Shown piece by piece: positions 18,437 through 25,543 of a DNA stretch of 64,000 nt (position 1 is the first letter of the stretch; the number at the start of each line of letters is the position of its first letter). Source of the stretch: JAKAGZ01 sp964412105 (GTDB lineage Bacteria; Bacteroidota; Ignavibacteria; Ignavibacteriales; Ignavibacteriaceae); contig CAYPNM010000014.1 of assembly GCA_964412105.1 (NCBI GenBank), positions 1 to 64,000 on the forward strand, written 5' to 3'. The translations under genes were made by a program, and so were the position numbers. The notes under the pieces are model-generated. The model was not told the origin of the DNA, did no database searches, and worked only from the letters and a program-made list of their open reading frames with translations.

Positions 18437-19626
18437 AAAAAATATTAGTTATTGATGATGAACCCGAAATGTTATCCAGTTTAAAAAAGATTTTGTCTTA
18501 CAGATCTGAATTTGAGATCGAATTGATCGATAATTCATTAAAAGCTCTAGAATTAGTAAATACCAAAAATTACGACGTAATAATTACAGACCTGAAAATG
18601 AAAGAGGTATCTGGCATTGACATTCTAAAGGCTGCTGTTAAAAAAACTCCTTCGGCTATAGTAATAATAATATCCGGATATGGCACTATTGAAGCAAGCG
18701 TTGAGGCAATAAAAGAAGGAGCTTTTGATTTTATTGANNNNNNNNNNNNNNNNNNNNNNNNNNNNNNNNNNNNNNNNNNNNNNNNNNNNNNNNNNNNNNN
18801 NNNNNNNNNNNNNNNNNNNNNNNNNNNNNNNNNNNNNAACTGTGGAGCTTTACCGGAATACTTGTTTGAAAGCGAAATTTTTGGACATGAAAGAGGTGCC
18901 TTTACCGGTGCAATTAAAACTAAGCCCGGATTATTGGAATTTGCAAATCATGGTACCTTCTTCTTTGATGAAATCGGAGATATGAGTCAGAACCTCCAGG
19001 TAAAATTGCTAAGAATGCTGGAAGACAAAAAAATCAGAAGGGTTGGAGGCAAAGAAGAAATCGAAATAAACGTCAGAATCATAGCGGCAACAAACAAAAA
19101 CCTGGCTAATCTGGTAGCTGATAAAAAATTCAGGGAAGATTTGTATTACAGGTTAAATACTATCCAGATCGAAATACCGCCGCTTCGTGAAAGGCCGGAT
19201 GACATAATGCCTCTGGCTAATAGTTTTATCCTAAATTTATGTTCAATGGAAGATAGTCCACCTAAAAGATTTTCACGCGAAGTAGAAGAAATTCTAAAGA
19301 ATTACAGTTGGCCGGGAAACGTAAGAGAATTGCAGAACATTATTAACAGAGCTTTCTTTTTAAGCTCATCCCCCATAATTCAAAAGGAAAATCTGCCGCT
19401 GGAACTTGGCTCCAGGAATAAAAAATTAAACGATGAATTTTTAACACCCGATTACAAAGAAGCAAAAGATATGATAATTGAAAAGTTTGAAATTGAATAT
19501 CTTACCCATCATTTAAAACTCAACAAAGGTAACATAACCAAAACTGCTGAAAACTGTGGCCTTGACAGACGCTCAATTCACCGTCTTATTAATAAATATA
19601 ACATTATCTATAAGGATGAAGAATAA
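18433..19626 (+). CDS. NtrC-family sigma-54-dependent response regulator (interrupted by assembly gap)
   Basis: Cognate regulator of the heme kinase. The N-terminal receiver starts with VIDDEPEM and has phospho-Asp in IITDLKM. After the N run the AAA+ domain resumes with the sigma-54 contact loop GAFTGA (18895-18912), Walker B (FFFDEIGDM), sensor and Arg-finger region ([10 protein letters not shown]), and a Fis-type helix-turn-helix (residues about 370-395, [19 protein letters not shown]). The 100 unknown bases replace the end of the receiver, the linker and Walker A. Family members usually have about 90-100 residues there, so the true gap is probably nearer 270-300 bp. Both flanks are in the same frame, so it is likely one intact gene. 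Confidence 0.85.
   Translation: MKKILVIDDEPEMLSSLKKILSYRSEFEIELIDNSLKALELVNTKNYDVIITDLKMKEVSGIDILKAAVKKTPSAIVIIISGYGTIEASVEAIKEGAFDFIXXXXXXXXXXXXXXXXXXXXXXXXXXXXXXXXXXNCGALPEYLFESEIFGHERGAFTGAIKTKPGLLEFANHGTFFFDEIGDMSQNLQVKLLRMLEDKKIRRVGGKEEIEINVRIIAATNKNLANLVADKKFREDLYYRLNTIQIEIPPLRERPDDIMPLANSFILNLCSMEDSPPKRFSREVEEILKNYSWPGNVRELQNIINRAFFLSSSPIIQKENLPLELGSRNKKLNDEFLTPDYKEAKDMIIEKFEIEYLTHHLKLNKGNITKTAENCGLDRRSIHRLINKYNIIYKDEE
18738..18837. other. Assembly gap of exactly 100 N
   Basis: A placeholder scaffold join inside the NtrC-family regulator gene. Its round length suggests unknown true size. The match of the two gene halves on each side supports the join being correct. Confidence 0.97.
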
Positions 19627-19725
19627 AGTCCTTCATCTTCCTTAAAAAATTGGATAGTAAATAAGGAAATCTTTAAGTTACACTTATTGAAAATCGATTC
19701 GTCCATAAATTCTGTGAGGTTCGAA

Positions 19726-21120
19726 ATGTTCGATAAGAAAATTTATATTCAGAGAAGAAAAATATTAAAGAATTCAGTTGGATCAGGATTTATTTTGTTA
19801 TTAGGCAATGATGAATCCCCTATGAATTATACTGACAACCAGTATGCTTTCAGACAGGACAGCACATTTTTATATTATTTCGGAATTGATCATCCTGGTC
19901 TGGCTGCTGCAATAGATGTTGATGAAGATAAAGAATATGTTTTTGGAAACAATGTCACACTTGATGAAATAGTCTGGATGGGTCCACAGGCAACAATTTC
20001 AGACAGAGCAAAATTAGTTGGAGTTAGAAATAGCGCTTCACTTGAAGAAATGGAAAAAATTATTAAGAAAGTTCTGGCAGGGGGACGACAAGTTCATTAT
20101 CTCCCGCAATATCGAGCATTTAATATTTTGAAAATAGAGCATCTTCTGGGCATACATCCTAAAAGAATGAAGGAATATTCTTCTGAGAAATTAATTCTGG
20201 CTGTTGCTAACCAGAGGGTTAAAAAAGCACCCGAAGAAATAAAAGAAATTGTTAAAGCATTGGATATTGCCTACGAAATGCAAACGACAGCCATGAAACT
20301 AACAAGGCCGGGCAAAAATGAAAGAGAAATTGCTGGTATAATGGAAGGAATTGCTATTTCAAGAGGAGGCAGGTTATCCTTCCCCACTATCTTTTCAAAA
20401 AATGGACAGACACTTCATAACCATTTTCAGGGAAATAAGTTAAAAGCTGGAGATATCGTGGTTAACGATTCCGGAGCTGAAACATTAATGCATTATGCCA
20501 GCGATATAACAAGAACATTCCCGGTTAGTGGAAAATTTACAAACTTTCAGAAGGAAATTTATCAAATTGTTTTGGATATGCAATTAACCTCAATCAAAGC
20601 CATTAAGCCTGGAATTACTTACAGATCTGTTCACCTTGAGGCTGCAAAGGTTCTTGTTGAAAGATTCAAGGAATTCGGATTTATGAAAGGTAATGTAGAT
20701 GAAGCGGTCAACAAAGGTGCACACGCTTTGTTCTTTCCGCATGGTTTGGGGCACCTGATGGGACTTGATGTGCATGATATGGAAAATCTGGGTGAAGCAA
20801 GTACAGGATATGATAAAAAAACAAAAAGAAGTGATCAGTTTGGTCTTGCATATTTAAGATTCGGTAAAGAAATGGAGCCGGGCGTAGTGCTAACGGTCGA
20901 GCCTGGTATTTATTTTATTCCTGAACTAATCGCAAAATGGAAGAAAGAAAATAAGTTTAAGGAATATATTAATTACAATAAAGTAATTAAGAATAAAACT
21001 TTTGGTGGAATGAGAATAGAGGATGATATTGTTGTAACGAAAAGTGGCTGCAAAGTTCTCGGGAAACCAATTCCAAAAACGATTAAAGAAGTCGAGAAAC
21101 TGGCTTCGATGCGAAAATAA
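19726..21120 (+). CDS. pepP: Xaa-Pro aminopeptidase (M24B, PepP-like)
   Basis: Releases the N-terminal residue from peptides with proline in second position. An AMP_N-type N-terminal domain (about 1-130) is followed by the pita-bread M24 fold with the five metal ligands visible: Asp in VVNDSGAE, Asp in YASDITRTF, His in FPHGLGHLMG, Glu in TVEPGIYF and Glu in GGMRIEDD. Total length (464 aa) fits the family. The start is the ATG at 19726 with GTGAGG upstream; an in-frame TTG at 19687 adds 13 residues that are not family-like. No signal peptide, so cytosolic. It opens a run of five plus-strand genes for proline-type peptide and amino acid breakdown. Confidence 0.88.
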   Translation: MFDKKIYIQRRKILKNSVGSGFILLLGNDESPMNYTDNQYAFRQDSTFLYYFGIDHPGLAAAIDVDEDKEYVFGNNVTLDEIVWMGPQATISDRAKLVGVRNSASLEEMEKIIKKVLAGGRQVHYLPQYRAFNILKIEHLLGIHPKRMKEYSSEKLILAVANQRVKKAPEEIKEIVKALDIAYEMQTTAMKLTRPGKNEREIAGIMEGIAISRGGRLSFPTIFSKNGQTLHNHFQGNKLKAGDIVVNDSGAETLMHYASDITRTFPVSGKFTNFQKEIYQIVLDMQLTSIKAIKPGITYRSVHLEAAKVLVERFKEFGFMKGNVDEAVNKGAHALFFPHGLGHLMGLDVHDMENLGEASTGYDKKTKRSDQFGLAYLRFGKEMEPGVVLTVEPGIYFIPELIAKWKKENKFKEYINYNKVIKNKTFGGMRIEDDIVVTKSGCKVLGKPIPKTIKEVEKLASMRK

Positions 21121-21206
21121 TATTAAATAATTTTTAACATCCTTTAGTTAATTTTTCATTGGAATTTTTTGCAGCTCATTTTATTTACCTTGAAGGAGAA
21201 GCATAA

Positions 21207-22139
21207 ATGGGAGTAATGAGAAACATTTTACTCTGGGCTTCCGCAAATCCTACATTAAAAGAAAAAGTTCCGCATCTGAAATTTGTTCGAAAGGCATTAA
21301 AAAGATTTATGCCCGGAGAAAAGCCTGAAGATGCAATTGCTGCCACTAAAATATTTCAGGCTGACGGAATTCCAACGATTTTTACTCAGCTTGGTGAAAA
21401 TCTTAGTAATCTATCTGAAGCTGATGATGTAAGAAACCATTATTTGAATGTCATTGAAAAAATAGCAGAAGAAAAATTAGATGTTGAAGTCTCCATAAAA
21501 TTAACACAACTTGGTTTCGATCTTTCTGAAGAAAAGACTTATAAAAATTTTAGGGAAATTTTACTTAGAGCCAAAAGTCTGCTTAAAAATACAGTATGGA
21601 TAGATATGGAGGGCAGCGCTTACACACAAAGGACTATTGATTTTTATAAAAAGATTAAAAGTGAAGAATCGAACACCGGGTTATGCTTGCAGTCATATTT
21701 ATTCAGTACTCATGAAGATCTGAATCAGTTAATGGATTTGAAGCCAGAAATACGATTGGTAAAAGGCGCATACAAGGAACCACCGGAAATAGCATTAAAG
21801 GATAAAATAAGGGTTGATGAAAATTATCTTGATCTTTCGCAAAAAATGCTTACAAAGATTAAAGAAGGAACAATGAAAGCAGTTTTCGGCACGCATGATT
21901 TGAAACTGATAGACGCAATTAACAAATACGCTGAAGCAATCGGGCTTGAAAAGTCCAAATACGAATTCCATATGCTGTACGGAATAAAAACCAGGGAGCA
22001 GATTAGGCTGGCTAAAGAAGGTTATAAAGTTAGAGTCCTTGTTAGCTATGGTTCTGCATGGTATCCATGGTATGTCAGAAGATTAGCTGAAAGACCAGCA
22101 AATATTACTTTTGTTCTAAAAAATATTTTTTCAGGTTAA
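21207..22139 (+). CDS. Proline dehydrogenase family flavoenzyme, possible hydroxyproline dehydrogenase
   Basis: An FAD-dependent dehydrogenase of 310 aa, the size of monofunctional bacterial ProDH. It should oxidise proline or 4-hydroxyproline to the pyrroline carboxylate and feed electrons to quinones. The barrel motifs SIKLTQLG, WIDMEG, RLVKGAYKE and the C-terminal carboxylate-binding Arg pair R291-R292 (YVRRLAERPAN) are all present. Thirteen residues before R291, where proline-specific enzymes carry a conserved Tyr (Tyr275 with Arg288 in Thermus ProDH, Tyr540 in E. coli PutA), this protein has Leu278. In mammalian hydroxyproline dehydrogenase that Tyr is also replaced (by Ser). With a HOGA1-type aldolase 9 bp downstream, hydroxyproline is a plausible substrate. 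AAGGAGA precedes the ATG. Confidence 0.85.
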   Translation: MGVMRNILLWASANPTLKEKVPHLKFVRKALKRFMPGEKPEDAIAATKIFQADGIPTIFTQLGENLSNLSEADDVRNHYLNVIEKIAEEKLDVEVSIKLTQLGFDLSEEKTYKNFREILLRAKSLLKNTVWIDMEGSAYTQRTIDFYKKIKSEESNTGLCLQSYLFSTHEDLNQLMDLKPEIRLVKGAYKEPPEIALKDKIRVDENYLDLSQKMLTKIKEGTMKAVFGTHDLKLIDAINKYAEAIGLEKSKYEFHMLYGIKTREQIRLAKEGYKVRVLVSYGSAWYPWYVRRLAERPANITFVLKNIFSG

Positions 22140-22148
22140 TAATTTTAT

Positions 22149-23027
22149 ATGGTAAAAGGAATATTCCCCCCAATCACCACTCCATTTATAAATGAAGAAT
22201 TGGCACTGGATAAACTGGCTGAAAATATATCTAAGTGGAATAAAACGGATTTGTCTGGCTATGTAGTACTGGGCTCAAACGGTGAAAGCGCTTTTTTAAC
22301 AAGAGAAGAAAAGCTGATCCTGATTGAAAATGTTAAAAAGAATGCCGCAAAAGATAAACTTGTAATTGCCGGAACAGGATCAGATTCGATTAAGGAGACC
22401 ATATCTCTCACTAATGATGCCGCCGCAAAAGGGGCAGACTACGCACTTATATTAACTCCATCATTCTTCAAAGAAAAATTGGATTCCAATTCATTCATAA
22501 AATATTTTAATGAAGTAGCTGATAAAATTGATATTCCCTTGATAATTTATAATGTACCAAAATATACAGGGGTAAACATCGAGGCATCACCGGTTGCAAA
22601 GCTTTCCGAACATCCAAATATAATAGGTTTAAAAAACAGCTCTGAAAATATTGCTCATCTTGCGGAAATTATTTATAACTCTAAAGATGATTTTATAACA
22701 CTTGTTGGAACTGCTTCTGTTTTATTGCCAGGTTTATGTGCAGGTGCTGCTGGTGGAATTTTAGCACTCGCGAATATTGCACCGAATGAATGTATTAAAA
22801 TTATCAACCTATTTAACGATAGAAAAATAATTGAAGCGAGCAAATTGCAGGGCAAAATGATTCCCGTCAACAAAGCTATTACAGGCAAATATGGTGTAGC
22901 GGGATTAAAAGCTGCTATGGATATGCTCGGTTATTTTGGCGGAGATCCGCGTTTACCTTTAAATAAAGTGAGCAAAAATGAATTGGAAGATATGAAAAAT
23001 ATTTTAATAAAAGCTGATTTGCTCTAA
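22149..23027 (+). CDS. 4-hydroxy-2-oxoglutarate aldolase, HOGA1 type (DapA superfamily)
   Basis: A class I aldolase of 292 aa, predicted to split 4-hydroxy-2-oxoglutarate into pyruvate and glyoxylate. It has GSNGE (residues 42-46) where dihydrodipicolinate synthases have GTTGE, YNVP with Tyr134, and the Schiff-base Lys162 in GLKNSS with Ser164. These positions are those known for human HOGA1 (Ser77, Asn78, Tyr168, Lys196, Ser198) at a constant offset of 34. The C-terminal block GLKAAMDMLGYFGGDPRLPL is also HOGA1-like. It lies between the ProDH homologue (9 bp) and the AGXT-type aminotransferase (70 bp), which fits hydroxyproline catabolism. Another DapA-superfamily reaction cannot be excluded by sequence alone. 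Confidence 0.8.
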   Translation: MVKGIFPPITTPFINEELALDKLAENISKWNKTDLSGYVVLGSNGESAFLTREEKLILIENVKKNAAKDKLVIAGTGSDSIKETISLTNDAAAKGADYALILTPSFFKEKLDSNSFIKYFNEVADKIDIPLIIYNVPKYTGVNIEASPVAKLSEHPNIIGLKNSSENIAHLAEIIYNSKDDFITLVGTASVLLPGLCAGAAGGILALANIAPNECIKIINLFNDRKIIEASKLQGKMIPVNKAITGKYGVAGLKAAMDMLGYFGGDPRLPLNKVSKNELEDMKNILIKADLL

Positions 23028-23097
23028 TTTGTGATCCGAGTTTAATAATTGCCACATACCCGAGTATTTAAAAATTACAAATTACGGAGTCTATAAT

Positions 23098-24219
23098 ATG
23101 TCTAAGCAATCATTTATTCCCCCCGAAAGAATTTTAATGGGACCAGGCCCTTCAAATGTTCATCCGAGAGTTTTAGAGGCTATGTCGAGACCAACAATTG
23201 GCCATCTGGATCCACAATTCATAAAATTAATGGATGAAATAAAGGAGTTATTAAGATATACATTCAACACCAAAAATGAATTGACTTTCCCGGTATCAGG
23301 CCCTGGTAGCGTGGGAATGGAAACCTGTTTGGTTAATCTTGTTGAGCCAGGAATGAAAGTAGTTGTTTGTATAAACGGAGTTTTTGGTGGAAGGATGAAG
23401 GAAATAATAGAAAGAAGTGGCGCAACTCCGGTAGTTGTTGAGGCGCCTTGGGGCGAAGCTATATCTCCTGAAAGACTTGAAGATACTCTCAAGAAAAACC
23501 CGGATGCAAAATTGGTTGCATTCGTCCAAGCTGAAACCTCAACCGGCGCACTTTCAGACGCCAAAACTCTAGTCGAAATTTCACATAAATATAATTGTCT
23601 GACCATAGTTGATGCAGTCACGTCTCTTGGAGGCATACCTGTAAAAGTAGATGAGTGGAATGTAGATGCAATTTATTCAGGATCACAAAAATGTCTTTCC
23701 TGTCCTCCGGGACTTTCTCCGGTAAGTTTTAATCAAAAGTCACTTGATTGGATCAAAAACCGGAAGCATAAAGTACAAAGCTGGTTTATGGATATTAACC
23801 TGGTAGTAAGTTACTGGGGCAGCGCTTCCAAACGTTCCTATCATCATACTGCTCCTATTAATGCTCTTTACGGACTGCACGAAGCTTTGTTGTTGCTTCA
23901 AGAAGAAGGTATTGAAAATTCATGGCAAAGACATAAAAATAATAGTGAAAAATTTATTGCAGGATTAAAAAAATTAGGACTGGAAATTTTTGTAAAAGAA
24001 GGACAGAGACTGCCCGAACTGGCAACAATTAAAATTCCTGAGGGTGTCGATGATGCGAAGGTACGAAGCAGATTATTAAATGAATTTAATATAGAAATTG
24101 GCGCCGGACTTGGAGTGCTGGCAGGGAAAATCTGGAGAATTGGACTTATGGGATATACTTCAAATGAAGAAAATATTACTGCCTGCTTGTCTGCACTTAA
24201 GCAGATATTAAACAAATAG
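23098..24219 (+). CDS. Alanine-glyoxylate / serine-pyruvate aminotransferase (AGXT type)
   Basis: A class V, PLP-dependent enzyme of 373 aa expected to convert glyoxylate plus an amino donor to glycine. It shows MGPGPSNVHP at the start, VSGPGSVGMETC at the phosphate-binding region, Asp in IVDAVTSLGG, and the PLP Lys198 in YSGSQKCLSCPPG. YHHTAPINALYGL, ENSWQRH and the RIGLMGYTSNEEN end are typical of the peroxisomal AGT branch. Placed just after the glyoxylate-forming aldolase, it would detoxify that product. Related proteins also act on serine or phosphoserine, so the donor is uncertain. It is 10 bp from the next gene, probably one operon. Confidence 0.87.
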   Translation: MSKQSFIPPERILMGPGPSNVHPRVLEAMSRPTIGHLDPQFIKLMDEIKELLRYTFNTKNELTFPVSGPGSVGMETCLVNLVEPGMKVVVCINGVFGGRMKEIIERSGATPVVVEAPWGEAISPERLEDTLKKNPDAKLVAFVQAETSTGALSDAKTLVEISHKYNCLTIVDAVTSLGGIPVKVDEWNVDAIYSGSQKCLSCPPGLSPVSFNQKSLDWIKNRKHKVQSWFMDINLVVSYWGSASKRSYHHTAPINALYGLHEALLLLQEEGIENSWQRHKNNSEKFIAGLKKLGLEIFVKEGQRLPELATIKIPEGVDDAKVRSRLLNEFNIEIGAGLGVLAGKIWRIGLMGYTSNEENITACLSALKQILNK

Positions 24220-24229
24220 GGAATATTTT

Positions 24230-25543
24230 ATGATGAGATTTGTAAATATTTATTTGTTGGGAATAATTCTTTATTTATTTATAGGTATTAACAGCTATCC
24301 GCAAACAGCGGAAGAATTACTTCAAGAAATAAAATCAATTCCTGGTGTCGCTTCCGCCGAGATAATTAAAAATGATTCAGGATATGTATCAGTTTTTAAA
24401 ATAATGATTGAACAATTACTTGATCATAACAATGCGAAAAGTGAGAAATTCACCCAAAAAATTTATCTCTCTTACAAAAGCAAATATGCACCCGTTGTAA
24501 TATCAACTGAAGGGTATGCTGCCTACAGGAACTATATAACCGAACCTGCCAAATTATTAAATGCAAACCAAATTATAGTTGAAAATCGATTCTTCGATGA
24601 GTCTAAACCGGCAGATATGAACTGGGTCTACTTAACCTCAGAGCAATGTGCAGGGGATCTGCACCATGTTACATCTATATTTAAAAAAATATTTATGCAT
24701 AATAAATGGATAAGCACAGGAATCAGCAAAGGCGGCCAGACATGTTTGTTTTACCGTTATTATTATCCTGAAGATGTTAATGCCACTATTGCATATGTTG
24801 CTCCAATAAATCTTGCACAAGAAAATCCTGAAATAAATAAATTTATTTCATCCGAAGTAGGGACCAGGGATTGCAGGGATAAAATAACACAATTTCAAAT
24901 TGATGTTTTAAGACATAGAAAAGAAATTATCCCTATGGTTAAAAAAGTAGCTCAAAAAAATAAATACAAATTTTCAATTGGCTTGGAGAATGCATTTGAA
25001 TTTGCTGTCCTTGAATATCCATTTTCATTCTGGCAATGGGGTAAAAGTAGCTGCAATAAAATTCCAAATGGAAATGCAACACCACAGCAGCTTTTTGATG
25101 AATTAAACAATGTGTCAGGATTTGATTTATTTTCAGATAAAGAAGGAAAATACTTGCAGCCATTATTTTACCAATCATTTACCGAATTGGGTTATTACAA
25201 TTTTTATTACAATTCTCAGCAAGTTTTAGGCTTGATAAAATCAAAACCACTTGAATCGTATAAGGACTTCTTACCTAAAAACGTAAAGGTTGAATATCAC
25301 CCTGAAGTGCTGCAAAAAATCAACGAGTGGCTGCAAAATAATGGTAATAACATAGTTTACATTAATGGGGGGAATGATCCTTGGTCAGGAGGCGCTGGAA
25401 TGAAGCTAAAAGGCAAAACCAATGCAATTGAAGAAATAAAAGAATTTGGAACTCATGCTACACGGATTAGAGACTTGAGCGATAAACAAAAGCGAGAGGT
25501 AATTAATACCCTTGAAAACTGGCTTGGAATAATAATTAATTAA
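24230..25543 (+). CDS. Secreted S37-family (PS-10, prolyl tripeptidyl aminopeptidase-like) serine peptidase
   Basis: An exported alpha/beta-hydrolase peptidase of 437 aa. The signal peptide is at about 1-24 (ends NSYPQ). The nucleophile Ser166 is in GISKGGQT. The likely catalytic Asp383 (NGGNDPWSGG) and His409 (FGTHATR) follow in the right order. Streptomyces members of S37 remove tri- or tetrapeptides ending in proline. With a cytosolic Xaa-Pro aminopeptidase, a ProDH homologue and HOGA/AGT enzymes in the same run, it probably starts the breakdown of proline- or hydroxyproline-rich peptides outside the cytoplasm. Its last 8 bp overlap the convergent sensor kinase gene. Confidence 0.75.
   Translation: MMRFVNIYLLGIILYLFIGINSYPQTAEELLQEIKSIPGVASAEIIKNDSGYVSVFKIMIEQLLDHNNAKSEKFTQKIYLSYKSKYAPVVISTEGYAAYRNYITEPAKLLNANQIIVENRFFDESKPADMNWVYLTSEQCAGDLHHVTSIFKKIFMHNKWISTGISKGGQTCLFYRYYYPEDVNATIAYVAPINLAQENPEINKFISSEVGTRDCRDKITQFQIDVLRHRKEIIPMVKKVAQKNKYKFSIGLENAFEFAVLEYPFSFWQWGKSSCNKIPNGNATPQQLFDELNNVSGFDLFSDKEGKYLQPLFYQSFTELGYYNFYYNSQQVLGLIKSKPLESYKDFLPKNVKVEYHPEVLQKINEWLQNNGNNIVYINGGNDPWSGGAGMKLKGKTNAIEEIKEFGTHATRIRDLSDKQKREVINTLENWLGIIIN

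Noticed and set aside
22149..23027. Dihydrodipicolinate synthase (dapA) or N-acetylneuraminate lyase
   Set aside because: GSNGE replaces GTTGE, key residues match HOGA1 at a constant offset, and the neighbours handle imino acids and glyoxylate rather than lysine or sialic acid.
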